The notes: generated by a model from the sequence alone, not told the origin. Counted from the first letter of the stretch, positions 49,301 to 62,639 are shown. The stretch: DNA of 64,000 bases from Pegea sp. RAD2-039 (GCA_034620365.1 JAQGEQ010000084.1:2852001-2916000), one strand, 5' to 3'. A program made the numbers and translations.

Positions 49301-50276
49301 ATTGGATAGTAATTAGAATAAGGCTGGGGCTGATGCCAAGAAGCGTTACTCACTTTTAAAACATTATTTCTTTCTGCTGGGCTACCTGGTATCTGCTGGT
49401 CTTGTGAAAAATTATCTTTTATTCTATCGATTTCACGTCCAAGTAATTCATTTTTCAGTAAACACTTGTACACTGGGTTTTCTAGAAACAATTAGACTGA
49501 TTAAAAACAGCTGTTTTGATAACATCTCATTGAAAAAGAAGATGAAATTACAGATAAGAATTTATGAGACAACTTACATAGCCTGGTAAACATTGACAAA
49601 AATATTATATTTATTTTGTGATTAAATTACTTTTATCTTAACAAAATAAAACCCCAAAACTATGAAGTCTTATAAAACAATATATTAGAAAATTCAAAGT
49701 GTTTTCTTTTTAAATTTATTATGTCAACATAACACTTTGATATATTTACAATATACAGATTTTTTTATAAACTTCTTTTACTAGAAGCAAATAATAAGCA
49801 AATGAAACTAAAACATCTTCAAACTATATTAAAGAATAAAGCCAGATATAAATATACTTAATCAAATTTCCTTTTGATGATAACTTCAGTTTCAAACTCA
49901 CCATTTTCAGTTCCTACATTTCCATTTTCTCTATTATTAGCTCCTTGTTGGTTGGATTGATTATGTGGAGATCCTGTTTGATTCTTCTTTAATCTTTCTT
50001 TAACTTTATCAAATCGAAACGTCCTCTCACTCGCAAGATCAAAATTGATTCTCCATTTTGCTGGGGTTCTCGCAGGAATATACCGATCCCCATATTTTTC
50101 AGGTTGAAGGGGTGAAGTTCCAGGAGAAACTCGAGAAAAGGGAGAGGAAGTAGGCTAGAAACAGATCAGTTGAAATCAAAATATTTAGTAACTAATAAAA
50201 GGATACTTACTGAGCTCAGTGGAGTATGATGTCCACTTTGTTGCTTCACTAATCTTTTGTGAAAGTCTTCATCCAT
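46322..50276 (-). CDS. FZR1: Fizzy-related / Cdh1, APC/C activator
   Basis: WD40 co-activator that brings substrates to the anaphase-promoting complex in late mitosis and G1. It also acts in differentiated and ciliated cells. Exons: 50211-50276, 49902-50154, 49354-49481, 49177-49253, 47660-47794, 47333-47447, 47055-47282, 46799-47007, 46536-46743, 46322-46456; all in phase, 517 residues (human 496). Visible motifs: the C-box DRYIPAR at 45-51, [20 protein letters not shown] before the propeller, WD repeats ([41 protein letters not shown]), and a C-terminal Ile-Arg tail ([10 protein letters not shown]) that docks on APC3. Intron 4 is long (about 1.4 kb); most others are under 500 bp. A 5' UTR intron is possible (acceptor-like agctgcag about 45 nt upstream of the ATG). 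Confidence 0.96.
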
Positions 50277-52250
50277 TTCTTATAATTACTTAAAATCACT
50301 CAAATAAATTATGGGCTGCAGCTAAAAAATAACAAGAAGAAAACAAGCAAAAAATTAAAAAATAGTCTGAAAAGCTACAACAATTACTAATAACAACCAT
50401 ATTATACAAAGCAATATTCATTTTTTTTGCTTAAATAAACATTTTAAATGATTTATACTTTTATTCTTATCAGGATATAAGTCTTCACTTGGTAGTACAA
50501 AAGTTATAAAGAAATAAAAAAAATGGTTATAAATATAAGTAATAGAAATGTAATACAACTTGTGAAATCTTACTATATACGCAAAGAAAATAACAAGAGA
50601 AATTTCATAATTTAAATGTCCATTACATCTTATTTATTTATTTATTTAAAATATTATCACACATATACATAATATTATTTTTTGAGTATAATTTATCAAA
50701 ACAATAAATAAGATTCAAGATTAAAACCAAAAATTAATTTTTAAATTTATTAATATTATCAACAAAAGATTATAATTATAAACAAAATATAATATTAGAT
50801 AATAGATAAATTATTTAATTACAACCAACTTTACAGTAACAAATAAAAATCATGGTATAGTAGTTACTCAATTAAGAATTTATTTTTAAAATGATTCTTG
50901 AAGTAAATTTTATGTAACTTTAAAAAATTATATTATTTAGCAAAGCCAAGACTGACTATTAAAGTTCAAATGATCAAACTCATTAAACCATTCTCTTAAA
51001 TTTTCTACAAAATCAAATTTTATATAAATTTAAGTTTTGATTCAAATAAAAGATTCACAAAAAAAGTTTAAACATTATTATGAACATTTATTTTCATATT
51101 TTTAGTTACAACATACAATTTATTAAAATAAAAATATATTTAACATTAACCAAAACAAAAAATATGTATATAAAAATAGTTCCTCTGTTAGCCAATTTTA
51201 AATTCATTTTTAGAACAACACAAGGCAGTTATTTACAATCAGTAAAACAATATTCTATTTATAACATACGATAATATTAGTACTGCTTGCAGTAACCAAA
51301 ACAAACTTTCATTGCTTTCCGCCTTATCAACTCCTTTTTAATATCGCAATAATTTATAAATTCAATTTACGAAAACGACATTTTCCGCTAGAGAAAAATT
51401 TGGACTTAATCAAAAATGGCCTACAAAGCTAATTCTAACTCAAGCGGTAAAGTATTTTCCTAACAACAAGCTTATACTTTGGTTGCTTCTAGCAACAGGC
51501 AATGCTAAGGCATTTTATTGTTTCATACTTAAAGTTGTTTATATAAAATTGAATTACTTGATTTTTTTGTAAATTTTTATTATTTTTTTATCTTGTAAAC
51601 TTTTATTATTATTATTTTGTAAAATATTTATTGTTAAAATGAAATAGAAATATTTTTGTATTAAAGATTAACATAAAATTGTATTTATGTAAATTTACTA
51701 ATTTTACTGCAAATTCTGTTGATTACAACATTTTATAAAGATAAGTTTAAGTGATTTATATTATAAATGGAGAATCAATATACAGTAATAATAGAAAAAC
51801 AACTTGATTGAATTTATTTAAATATAAGTAGCTTCTTAGGTACTATATAATTAAATTTTATTTAATAATAGTTATTGACTTTTAAATTAGTAAAAAATGA
51901 TTCAACTTACAGTTCTTAAATTCGAAATTTTAGTAATAAAATAATTTTTATGGAAAAATTAAAAACGTTTTCAAATGATTTCATTTTAAATTTTTGTTTA
52001 GGAAATTATTATTACAAAATTATAATTAATTTTTTGTTAAATATATTCTCTTTAATGTAAAATCTTTAAATATTAATTATTATGAAATTCAATAAAACTT
52101 TGTATTTTTCTAAATACTCTCTTTCAAAATTAAAATTTCTTAAGCCTACATAACCTATTTATTAAAATATTTATGAAACTTTTTTTAAATATACCTTTTT
52201 AATAAATTTGTCTCGTGTCAAAAGTTTTATTTTTAAATAAGTTTTTACAG
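50277..52250. other. Divergent FZR1-CFAP144 promoter region
   Basis: AT-rich, no conserved coding exon seen. A GC-richer island at about 51290-51510 holds an X-box and a short open start (aaaATGGCCTACAAAGC, followed by a donor-like gcg|gtaaag near 51446), probably first-exon or promoter sequence for one or both genes. Confidence 0.4.
51482..51496. promoter_or_regulatory. Consensus X-box (RFX site)
   Basis: gttgct-tct-agcaac matches RYYNYY(N1-3)RRNRAC at all fixed positions and is an inverted repeat. It lies 775 bp upstream of the CFAP144 ATG, beyond a 5' UTR intron, in the GC-richer island that probably holds the start site. RFX control of this ciliary gene is inferred. Confidence 0.5.
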
Positions 52251-52270
52251 GAGAGTAGCAGCGTTTGGGA

Positions 52271-53444
52271 ATGACAAAATTTTCAACAGAAAATAAAAAA
52301 AATTCGAACTTAGTTCATCATAATTGCATATTATTAGAACAAACTAACAAAGAACTAAAGTATCAGAAGCTATACACAAAATTCAGTATAAATCCATATA
52401 ATAAAAGTGAATAAAACTTTGTTGTGTATTATAAATGAATGTTGTTAGTATTGTATAAATTATATAAATAATTATTTTAAACCATTAGAATTTTCATAGA
52501 AATATTTTGTTGAAGCAAGCCTATCATAGCATACATTTTTATTTAAATTATTTATTTTTACTCAGAAATTAGTGTAACTTAGTTGATATATTACACTGAA
52601 AATATTTTTTTTTAATTTTAATGTCTTTCTTGCAGTACATGTCATAGCTGGAAAACCAAATTCCTATTATGATTCTGCTGAAGGTAAAGAAGATGGTAAG
52701 AACAAACTCACTTAGTAGTTAAATATATTTAAAACGTTGTAACTTGACAGAAACGTTTTTGTCAATAATACACCAGCACAGTAAGGAGCCATATCATAAG
52801 TATGTAGAACCCCAAACCTCATCTCAAGAATATGGCTGGCTTCATCAGTCACTAGTGAGCAATTTACTTACTTGTGTCAAACATTAGTGTAAATTATAAG
52901 TTCACCAAAACAAAATCTCTTTGCAAACTTAATATTGACTAAATTTTCAACTATTTGATATTAAATTTTCATTTATTTTATCCAACAATGGCTCAAAAAC
53001 ATTATCTCTACAGAGAGATAGTGAAAAGGTCTTAAGCATCACAGTTTAACGTAATTAATGTAGAACGTTATTTTTCAACCTTTGTAAAATAGTTCGATTT
53101 CATTAAATATAACAACACATAGTAGTAATATCTAAACAAAATGAGATCTTTAAAGAAAATAATGTTTAGTTCATTTGAACCAGCCAAGATGAAACATAAT
53201 TAAAAATATTTTGTCGTTGATCATTCAAATCGATTAATAATACAAAGAGTAGATTATATTTTAAAGGATTAACTAAATTGGAATTTTTTTCTAAATCTAT
53301 GGATATAATATTTGGATCTATTCTTTAAAATTACAGATCAATAAAAACAAGATGGACCCCCGCCTGCACTTTCCTGCCAGAAAAACTGAAATTACTAAAT
53401 ATATGGAAGCAGCCTGGATTACTGATAAAGCATTTAAACAATAG
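52271..53444 (+). CDS. CFAP144: Cilia- and flagella-associated protein 144 (FAM183 family)
   Basis: Small protein of motile-cilium axonemes, found among microtubule inner proteins. Exons 52271-52406, 52636-52695, 52751-52854 and 53337-53444 join in phase to give 135 residues. Family features: an N-terminal helix with LEQTNKELKYQKLYTKFSIN followed by PYNK, then the conserved GKPNSYYDSAE, EPQTSSQEYGWL, and MDPRLHFPARKTEITKYMEA with a C-terminal AAW. The usual length is about 130-135. The start is chosen because an in-frame TAG lies 5 codons upstream within the same exon, which begins after the acceptor tttttacag at 52250. It converges with EBP2, 255 bp between the stops. Confidence 0.9.
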
Positions 53445-53699
53445 TCATTACTTTCTAATGAGCCATAAAAACTTTAATGTGATTTTAAACTCAATCTTCT
53501 ATATTCGAATATAATTGCTCATAAGATATTTCGCGATTTGTAAAAAACGATTGAATAAAATGTGAAATTTTTTATTTAAAAAATGAAACTACTTTTATGA
53601 GGATCACGAGACAAATTTTTCTACAAACATCTTCTTTGCATAATCACTTAGAGAGCAACGGATGAAGTGTTTTATGATCTCAGTGATTTGAAACATCTT

Positions 53700-56246
53700 C
53701 TAGTTCTTTCTTGCATTCATTCGCCGGTTCTTACCAGGTCTCACATTTTTCTGGGTAAAAATAAGCTTTTTTAATATCATTATGTCCATGTTACAAACAA
53801 TTAACAATCACTTACCTTCTTGCCATGAACATTTCTTTTAAACCCGGAGACATTATCCATACTATTCTTATCGTTAGCTTTCATGTTCCTCTTCTTACCT
53901 CCAAAACCATACTTATTATTTTTAGCAGTTTTCCTAAAATCAAAAACATTTTTTTAGGTTTTATTAATAAAATGAGATGATATAATAAATAACTCTATCA
54001 GATATTTACTTGTGAGCTGCTTTGAGCTTCTGAAGTTGGGAGACCTTCCCACCTTTCTTTCCAGGCTTTTCTTCCTTATCTTCAAGAAAATCTAAACTCT
54101 TTGTTTTTCCTAAAATTAGCAAAACAAATTAACAAAAAGGTCTGATTGATTTCAAACTACAAAATCTTTCTTAATATCATTTTTGAATCATAATAAAAAA
54201 GATATAAAAACAAAATAGAGACACCATGGTTACCATAAATCCATGGGATGAAGATTCAAACGTTTGAAAAGTTAAAACTTGGCGTCACAAGATTTACAAA
54301 CCTGAACGAAACTTCTTGAGCGAGCTCAACACATCTCTCTTCTTTTTTTCTCGCTCTTGGATCACTGACTGAGAAACTTTCTTTCCATATTTTCTCATCT
54401 CAAAATTTTTACGATTTTGTTCCGATTGCTTCTTTCGTGTTTGAATCGCTAACAGTTTTTTTCTAACCTAAAAGTAAACAAAGATTATATTTGCTACCTT
54501 TTAACCAAGTTTTCACTTTTGACAAAACCTTATTGGGCCAACTAACAAACAAAATAGCATAAAATATTGTTACTGCGTTTGTTAAATAAAAATAAAGTGA
54601 AAAAACAACCAAAAAAAAACGTTTCAAACACAATAAACTGAAAATTAAAAAAGTTTACAAACCATTTTCATATGATCATCTTTCTTAGCCATCTCAGCAT
54701 AATAATCATCAGGACGAACAGTTGGTATTCCAGCACTTTTCAGATTATCAAGAGCAAATAAAATAGATGCTTTTGCTTGTTCATAGAAAACTAATTCTCG
54801 TTTGAAGTCATTGTCGACATTAACTTCTTCTCCTAAAACAAAATAATTAGAATTAGAATATATCAAAATACTCAAATATAATTTCTTCTTATACAAAGTT
54901 TTAATATTATTTATTCAATGTTACCTTCTGAATTTCCATTTTTAAACTCTGTAACATCAATAGTAACATCTAAACGTTCGGGCCACTCTAGATCAGGTTG
55001 TGAAATTTCATCAAGCTTTTGTAATAAACCTTCCTTTAAGAAACAAGAAAAATATTTATTAATTCTGCTTTATTACCAGATTCTAATTTGTAAACATAAT
55101 TATAGATTTCAGAACTTTTCATATTTTTACAGAAAACTTAAACAAAGACAGATTTTGTGCTGCCAGCTGCTACTAGCATCTCTGCGAGACAACTTATACC
55201 CTGTACCATCTATAAGCACAATTGTGGTTTTCTATCATTTTCTGCAATAATCGCTATATGATTGTTGAATGTGTATGTTGGCTACTATCCTCATACGTAC
55301 TGGCGTGATTATAGCGGAGAGTAGCTAAGCTATCCCTTTTTAAGATCCGCTGTTCGGTGACACAGCCCAGTGACCTGGGACAGTGACATCAAGGACTACT
55401 GATAGAGGATATTCTTTCTGAGTCTGCTTTAGCCTTTGATTGTTTTAAAGCAGTAGAACTACTCACTTATAAGTTGGGCAAAATACTTTCTAGAATTTTT
55501 CTCAAATATAAAAAATATTTTCAGTAATGGTGGTATTTAAACCCATACAGCTAAGATAGTAAAAGCTTAATATTCAATAAGATACTTATACAATTATACT
55601 TATAGTCGTTTTTGTTGGCTTTTCTTAGTAAAATAATTTATATTAAAAGTTCTTTTATTCTAAAATTTAAGTAAATTAATATAAAACTATTAAATAAAAT
55701 TCATATCACTGATTCTAAATCACTTTGAGGAAGTATAAATCTGTCTTATACAGATTTAAGATTACATTTTACACACTTGAAACAGCATTAGTAAGATAAT
55801 ATATATTATATTCAAATATAGAAATTTAAAACAGCTACAGAATATCTACAAACATATCTTAGTCTTAACAAATGATTAATAAACATACTTTGTTATTGAT
55901 TTCTGGCTTCTTTGCTGTGATTGGTCGGATTAACGAAGACTTCAATAAACCAGCTGCAAATGCAGCTTGTAACTAACAAAAATAAATAAAATTGATTGAT
56001 AAAATCATTATGTTTAAGAAGTCATAAAAGTTTAATAAGCATTCAGATTATTTAATCAAAAATTAGAACAAATTTATGTAGTTTAAAAATTAGTTTTTTA
56101 TAATATTTACAGAAAAAGTTTTTTAATTAAAAATGTTCACACACTTCTTTATTATCATCATCAGAATCTTCTTCATTTAATCTTGGGATATGTATATCCT
56201 CTGAATCACTAACATCAGACATATCAAAATCTTCACCACATGACAT
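53700..56246 (-). CDS. EBNA1BP2: rRNA-processing protein EBP2 (EBNA1-binding protein 2 homolog)
   Basis: Nucleolar factor for 27S pre-rRNA processing and 60S subunit assembly. Exons 56145-56246, 55889-55972, 54925-55033, 54663-54832, 54302-54467, 54010-54109, 53816-53933 and 53700-53750 join in phase to give 299 residues (human 306). Features: an acidic N-terminus (SDSEDIHIPRLNEEDSDDDN), the EBP2 core (ELVFYEQAKASILFALDNLK, IPTVRPDDYYAEMAKKDDHM, QTRKKQSEQNRKNFEMRKYG, KKVSQ), then a Lys-rich tail with a YGFGGKKRNMK-type motif and RPGKNRRMNARKN at the end. An acceptor-like ttttattgtag lies about 23 nt before the ATG. The intron between exons 2 and 3 carries an unidentified GC-richer patch at about 55255-55440. 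Confidence 0.95.
55255..55440. other. GC-richer patch in EBP2 intron 2
   Basis: Less AT-rich than its surroundings (cgtactggcgtgattatagc, cacagcccagtgacctggga) with a small inverted repeat cccag/ctggg. Possibly a repeat remnant. No coding frame. Confidence 0.25.
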
Positions 56247-58462
56247 TTTATAAATTTTAAAAAGTCTACAATAAAAGCTTACAGCAAAACTTTAACCTAA
56301 AATACAATATAAATCTTTAACTACTTATAAAAGCCAAATTAATCATTTTTAAAAACATGAAAAAACTTAAGAATTTGTAGATAAAAAGTTGTTCATTAAT
56401 GTTTTATTTAAGCTATAAACATAAAATAGTTAAAATATGATATGGATTTAAGTAAAAGTAACAAATATAAAAATTAATGGGTAGCATATTTAACAACTAC
56501 AGTACTGTTTTTCATGTCATATATAACAAAAAAAGCTATAATTTTAAGAAAAATTATGCTTCTCTAATTGTTATTAAATTTTAACCTGAAAAGTAATTTA
56601 TATTTAAAAATCTAGTTATTAAACTTTGCAAAGTATATCAATTACATTTTTATCAACTATAATTTATTCTTAAATTTAAAATAATCACATATTAATAGCT
56701 TACCTTAAATCTACAAAAATAATTATAAATAATTTATTAGAACAGTAAATTCAAGAAAAAATAAATCGTAAAAAAACTCTGTCACTACTAACATAGAGAC
56801 CGCCTACCATCGAATTTAAGAAATAGAAACACGTGAAAAGGTAGAAATTGGTTAAAATAATTCTCGCATTAAATGTAGACCATTTAAGATATAAGTAGTT
56901 TTTATAAATCAACAGAAAGTTTACAAATAGACAATTAAAAGAAATATTGCTAAAAAATTTAAGAAAATTACTCAAAATTTTATTGTTTATTTGAATAAGC
57001 CTCTGTATACTTAATGAAATTACAAGAACTATACTAAATGAGAATCGTTTCCGACTATATCATCACACAGTTGGTGCTTTACTACTAGCAATTACGGAAT
57101 TATAAACAAATTTCTACCAACAAGAATAAAATTTGTCATCAAAAGTAATTTTTTGAACGGTTATTGGTTACCAAGAAACTCTACAGGTCAAAGTGATCAA
57201 CTGATTGAACTAGTTTTTAAGTAAACCGTTTATAAAATGGTATTAAACCTTTTATTGCTTGATACAAGATTTGAATAAGGTTTTTAGAATTATTTATTTA
57301 TTTATAGAATAATGAATCGCTGCAGATAGCAAATCATACTGCTCTTTTTGCGAACACAGTATTGTATGACTGCAAAGAAATAAAATAAGAAGTCACAAAT
57401 ACTATGATCAACCATAACTAGAGAAAAAGTCAAAGCATACTTTATGATTATAAATCAGTTTTGTCATGATCTCTGACAACTTAAATGTAAAGATTTAACT
57501 GAATGATATATTTTGAAGTAAAGTCTATTTAATTAACAGCTAACTAAGTGGTTTAGTTAAATTTATCCGCAGGACTTTTTGACCAATGCAAGGCTAAACC
57601 TTTGGTTTAAAATTCCTGCCTGACTTATATAATGTTAGAAAAGGTCACACTTTCCTGTTTTGAATCCAAACGCTTGGCTACAAGTTTTTAAAAATTGGTA
57701 AAAAATGGGTTTTCAAAAATTTTACAGGTGTTTTTAAACTTATTTTCAAATTTAAACGCCTTAAAATGCTTTTTAAAATTGAATAAAGTATGTTAAAATC
57801 GCATTCAATTTTCTATCCAATATGTGTATGATTGCATAACATGGCGAAATTGACAAAACTAAAAAAACAATCTTCAAATATGATTGGAGGCCACATAGGC
57901 GTCTGCTGTTTTGTTATACTTCAGAATAATTTTTCTTGTCTGGAATTATTAAAACTATCATTTTTTGCTTTGTACTGAAATAATGGTTTACTTTACTATT
58001 AGCTTTTAATTGACTTAATCACCTGCTAAATGTTTTATTCAAATGTTTCATAATAGTTTGTATTTAATGATATATCTGAAATAATGTTAAGTATACAAGG
58101 AGTAATTTCGTTTGTTTAATTTTATTTAATAATATTTAGATTGCTTTAGTGTTATCAATGGTATTTTGTTTAAATGACATAATTAAATTTATAATTTTGA
58201 ATTGTTGCTGACTATCTGTCTATTTTTTTACTTTTTCATCATAAAACCTAGTTTAATGTAACCATTTAAACTCTAACTGCTTTATTAGTTATAATTTTGA
58301 TAAATATTAAAATGGTTTACTGGGATTGATTAAATGTTAAATATTTAATGGAGTCATTTATTTCATTTGTTCATAAAACATATTTGTAGACATTTTAAAT
58401 CAGTTAATCAATATATTTTACACTCAGAATTTACTTTTTTATTTTATTTTGATACCTAAAAA
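56247..58462. other. Divergent EBP2-GCDH intergenic region
   Basis: AT-rich; must hold promoters of both divergent genes. No exon, SINE or clear motif seen. Confidence 0.45.
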
Positions 58463-60809
58463 ATGATTTTAAAAAATATTTCACAAACTGTTCTGAGAAA
58501 TGTGCTCAGAGTTTCATCTACCCAAGTTGCAAACGCAGGTATCAAATTATTGAATATTATATTAGAATAGAATAGATAACATTTATATAAAGAGTAATAT
58601 GGTATCATAATTTAAGTTTTTTTGTAATAAGAATAATCTTAAAGTATTTTAATCACTGATTAATATTTTACTTATGTCTTATTTTATAACTCTTATTATT
58701 TTTGTTTACTTTATGCTTAAATTGATTTATGAAAATAGCTTTTAGTATATGATATATAGATATTTTCATATAAAATAATTTATATTACTAATTACTATCA
58801 TTTGATTATCTTTTTTACTATTTTTTATTAATGAATAAATGGTTTGTGATAAGTATAGTTGATTTGATGCAATTGTTTAAGACTAGATAACTTTTTTTAT
58901 GTTAATCTGGTATGATAATTAGATATTTTTTCAACTACTTATAGATCAGTTTATCTTATAAAAGTTTATCTCTTTCAGCACCTTCTGCTCGAATGAGCCA
59001 AAGTAGTTCACTGCAGCAAGAGTTAGCAGATGTAAAAGTAACTACTAAAGCTATGGAAAAAGTTAACTTTAAATGGGATGATGCATTGAATCTTGAAGAT
59101 CAGTTAACAGATGATGAGATCATGATTAGAGATCAATTTCGTTCATATTGTCAAGAGAGGTTGATGCCACGAATATTGATGTCTAATCGTGATGAAAGTA
59201 AAAATAATAATAAACATTTCAATTTGATATTTAATTTTTTAGTATCTTTTTATGCTAATTTTAGTTTTGCTTATTTATTTTGATCAATTGATTTTATGAA
59301 ATAGTTTTTCATCGCGAAATAATGTCTGAAATGGGAGAGTTGGGCGTTCTTGGTGCTACTATTGATGGGTATGGTTGTGCTGGAGCATCTTATGTAGCTT
59401 ATGGATTACTTGCCAGGTTAGAACAACTAACAAGTTTATAACAAATATTTTCACTTTTCAACTTGACCAAGTAAATTTTGAATATATAACTTTGTTTTAC
59501 TTTTAGGGAAATTGAAAGAGTAGACAGTGCTTATAGATCAGCTATGAGTGTTCAATCGTCATTAGTAATGCATCCGATTAATCAGTATGGTACTGAAGAA
59601 CAGAAAGAGAAGTATATACCCGAACTTGGTAAGAAATTTAAATTATCGAAAACATTTTCTCTAATTGATGAAACAGAATGTTAAAAAACTGAAATTTTTG
59701 ATAGTTTTCGAATTTGAAAGTTCTTGAATTTATTGTGATTGTGATTTTATAGCACAAGGAAAAATTGTTGGTGCGTTTGGCTTAACTGAACCAAACCATG
59801 GTAGTGACCCTGGTGGAATGGAAACTAACGCTTGTTATAACGAAAATACAAAAACCTTTGTATTAAACGGAACTAAATCATGGTAAGTTGTACTTTAATA
59901 ATCTTCTAATGATCTGTATTCAAATGTCAAATAATATACAACAGGATTACCAATTCGCCCATTGCTGACGTGTTTGTTGTATGGGCAAAATGTGCATCCG
60001 AAGAAGATGGAGGTAAAAAAGTGATTCGAGGATTTATCTTAGAACGAGGAATGAAGGGTCTTTCAACACCTTATATTCCTGGAAAGTTCTCTCTAAGAGC
60101 TTCTGCTACTGGTCAGATTGTGATGGAAGATGTCCACGTGCCACCTGAAAACATGTTGCCCTACGTAAAAGGACTTAAAGTACAAATCTCTCTGAAGTGG
60201 ACCTCCAACCTCATTTAAAAATATATTTTGTATTCAGGGTCCATTTGGGTGCTTAAACAGCGCTCGATATGGGATTTCTTGGGGAGCTTTAGGTGCAGCA
60301 GAGTTTTGCTTGGCAGCTGCTCGTCAATACACATTAGATCGAGTCCAGTTTAATAAACCACTCGCAAAAAATCAGCTGATTCAAAAGAAATTTGCTGACG
60401 CTTTAACCGAAATTTCAATTGGATTACAAGCTTGTATTCGAGTTGGCCGTCTTATCGATGAGAAGAAGTCAGTTTGAGCAGCTAGTAGCTGCATCTTCTT
60501 GAATGTCTGTGTTTCAGATCTACACCAGAGATGATATCACTTGTAAAGAGAAACTCATGCGGTAAAGCTCTTGATATTGCCCGACAGATGAGAGATAGTT
60601 TGGGTGGAAATGGAATTTCTGATGAGTATCATATCATCCGTCATTGTATGAACCTTGAAGCTGTTAACACATATGAAGGTAAAACTAATTTCCAATTTCT
60701 TATCAGTTTTTTTGCGAATTTTTTTTTGATAAATTTCTTTTTAGGAACACATGATATTCATGCCTTGATTCTAGGAAGAGCTATAACAGGTCTCCAAGCA
60801 TTTGCTTAA
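58463..60809 (+). CDS. GCDH: Glutaryl-CoA dehydrogenase, mitochondrial
   Basis: FAD enzyme of the mitochondrial matrix. It oxidises and decarboxylates glutaryl-CoA to crotonyl-CoA in lysine, hydroxylysine and tryptophan breakdown, passing electrons to ETF. Exons: 58463-58538, 58979-59197, 59305-59416, 59507-59628, 59753-59882, 59945-60179, 60238-60467, 60518-60678, 60745-60809; all in phase, 449 residues (human 438). The first exon encodes a basic, Ser-rich targeting leader ([20 protein letters not shown]). Then follow conserved blocks: [98 protein letters not shown], and [20 protein letters not shown], where E428 is the expected catalytic base. An AATAAA lies 15 nt after the stop (60824-60829). 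Confidence 0.97.
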
Positions 60810-60829
60810 TTAAACTTTTGCAAAATAAA

Positions 60830-62235
60830 CTTCTATATTTGTACGATGAGAACTTTGAGGATTAAATGAATAAGTGAGAACTTTTCAATTGTGTGGGTTT
60901 TTTGAACTTTCTGTGTTGGATTAACAACTTGTACAGCTTTTATATTGAAATTTTGTTTACACAGATCTAAAATAACTTTCAGTAGCTTTTATTTATATCA
61001 ATCAGTTTTTAAACTTCCACAAAACTTGAATTTATTGTTTATTAAAACTCTTTTTCTACTATAAACTTCGTTATAACATAAAAGTTGTTAAAACTTTATT
61101 TTTAGTGACATATCTTAAGAATTTGTACTTTTTCAAAATTCAATAAATATACCGAGAAAATGTTCCACTCTATATTGTGCATCAGGCTTTTCTCTATCAA
61201 TGTATTCTCAGCGCTCGATGCGTTTTGCTGGTGATCTTAAATTATTCTGATGTAAAATTTTGCGTTTAAATATTTGGGGTTATTAGATTTATGAAACAAA
61301 AGTTGCTTCTTCAACTTGTTTTCTGCGCAACACGCTATTCAAGCTCAGCTTTTTATTGATGACTCACTTCATGTAATCTTTATCAACAAGAATTGTTTGA
61401 TAAAAACTCAAATAAAAGAACAGAATAATAAAGATGTCAAAATATTGTTTAGTTCCAAAATTAGCGATCCTTATTTAAAAGCAGATGGTAGTTGAAAAGA
61501 AGTTAGCTTTGTGTTATTTCGTTCAAAAAATTGAGAAAATACAACATGTATTCACTACACTTTGTAAATAAATTGACATTATTACTAATTTCCAATCAGA
61601 ACTTTATTGATAAAAATATGATTTTATAAATATCTACACACGGTGAAAATTATTTATCTTATTCAAATGAATTACTTTTACAATTATCAAGTAATTACAG
61701 GTTCGCAAATAGTTTAAACTTCTTCTTGAGCCTTCTTTTGAAAGTTATAAACAATTGTAATTTATTAAATGTTGTCGTAAACTTTGAAACTACTTTTATC
61801 GTTTTTCGCAGTCAGTATTCATCTCTACATACTGAGATCAAAGTCCTAAATCTTTCACAGTTACTTTTAACAACTATTTTCGACAATAATTTTAAAAAAT
61901 TCAAATACACAACAAAAAATTACCCAGATGATAACTTGTCTGATCCTTTAAATCACTCAAAGATTCTTTAGAACTTAGCTTTCATGCTTTACTTAAAAGA
62001 GCTAATTGCAGAAAAAATAAAAAAATTCATTTTTATGAAATTATTTGAAGTTAATAAATTGGTCAATAATAGCTATCTGAATAAACTGTTAATATCATAA
62101 GGAGCCTTCTTAATGGTATTGAAACATGCGTCTTGTGAAGAAATCTACTTTTACTCGTGATTTGAACGGAAGTCTTTTCAATACATCATATCTAAAGCAA
62201 ATAACAAAATAAAATAATCACCCTACATGACCTAA
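60830..62235. other. GCDH 3' flank; no gene seen
   Basis: AT-rich. A plus-strand open frame of 81 codons at 61726-61971 has no recognisable product and is probably chance. Confidence 0.4.
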
Positions 62236-62239
62236 TTTC

Positions 62240-62398
62240 CACCAATGACGCAGCATTTGTTGCACATGAACTAATTTTCATCAGCCTGTACGGACTTTGG
62301 AATGAAAATCAATTTTAAAAAGACGAAATTTTCTGGTCAAGCTGTTAGCATCGATGGCTGCGACGTTGAGGCTGTAGGTAATTTTGTCTGTCTGGGTT
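62240..62398 (+). pseudogene. LINE reverse transcriptase fragment (C-terminal RT region), decayed
   Basis: Traces of the RT region after the catalytic motif. NDAAFVAHE sits where FADDxxLVAHS is expected, then MKINFKKTKFSGQAVSIDGC and DVEAVGNFVCLG, like the non-LTR pattern INxxKTKVM ... VDxFxYLG. The catalytic DD is already lost, and stops and shifts break it. It lies upstream of another copy whose order restarts, so it comes from a separate insertion. Confidence 0.6.
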
Positions 62399-62639
62399 AA
62401 AAATAATAACATCATCACGATCAATCAAAGTTGAGATCAACAGTTGCATCTGTAAGGTATCAGGTACATTTGCACGGCTCACCTACAGGGTTAGGGATAA
62501 TCCAAAGATATCTATCAAAACCAAGACTACTTTCAACAGAACCTTTGTCTGCAGGACTCCGTCGAAAGCTAATGAAAATAAACTCGACACGTTTTCATTT
62601 TCGTGTCTTTATCGTATCTAACACCAATCATACACACTA

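Noticed and set aside
54918..55250. Plus-strand 110-codon frame in the EBP2 locus
   Set aside because: Antisense to EBP2 exon 3 and part of its intron; no recognisable product.
57167..57179. X-box-like gttacc-a-agaaac between EBP2 and GCDH
   Set aside because: One-base spacer and no ciliary gene next to it; probably chance.
59970..60218. Continuation of the GCDH frame to 60218
   Set aside because: The conserved sequence stops at KGLK, a donor follows (AAA|GTACAA), and [11 protein letters not shown] resumes in the next exon.
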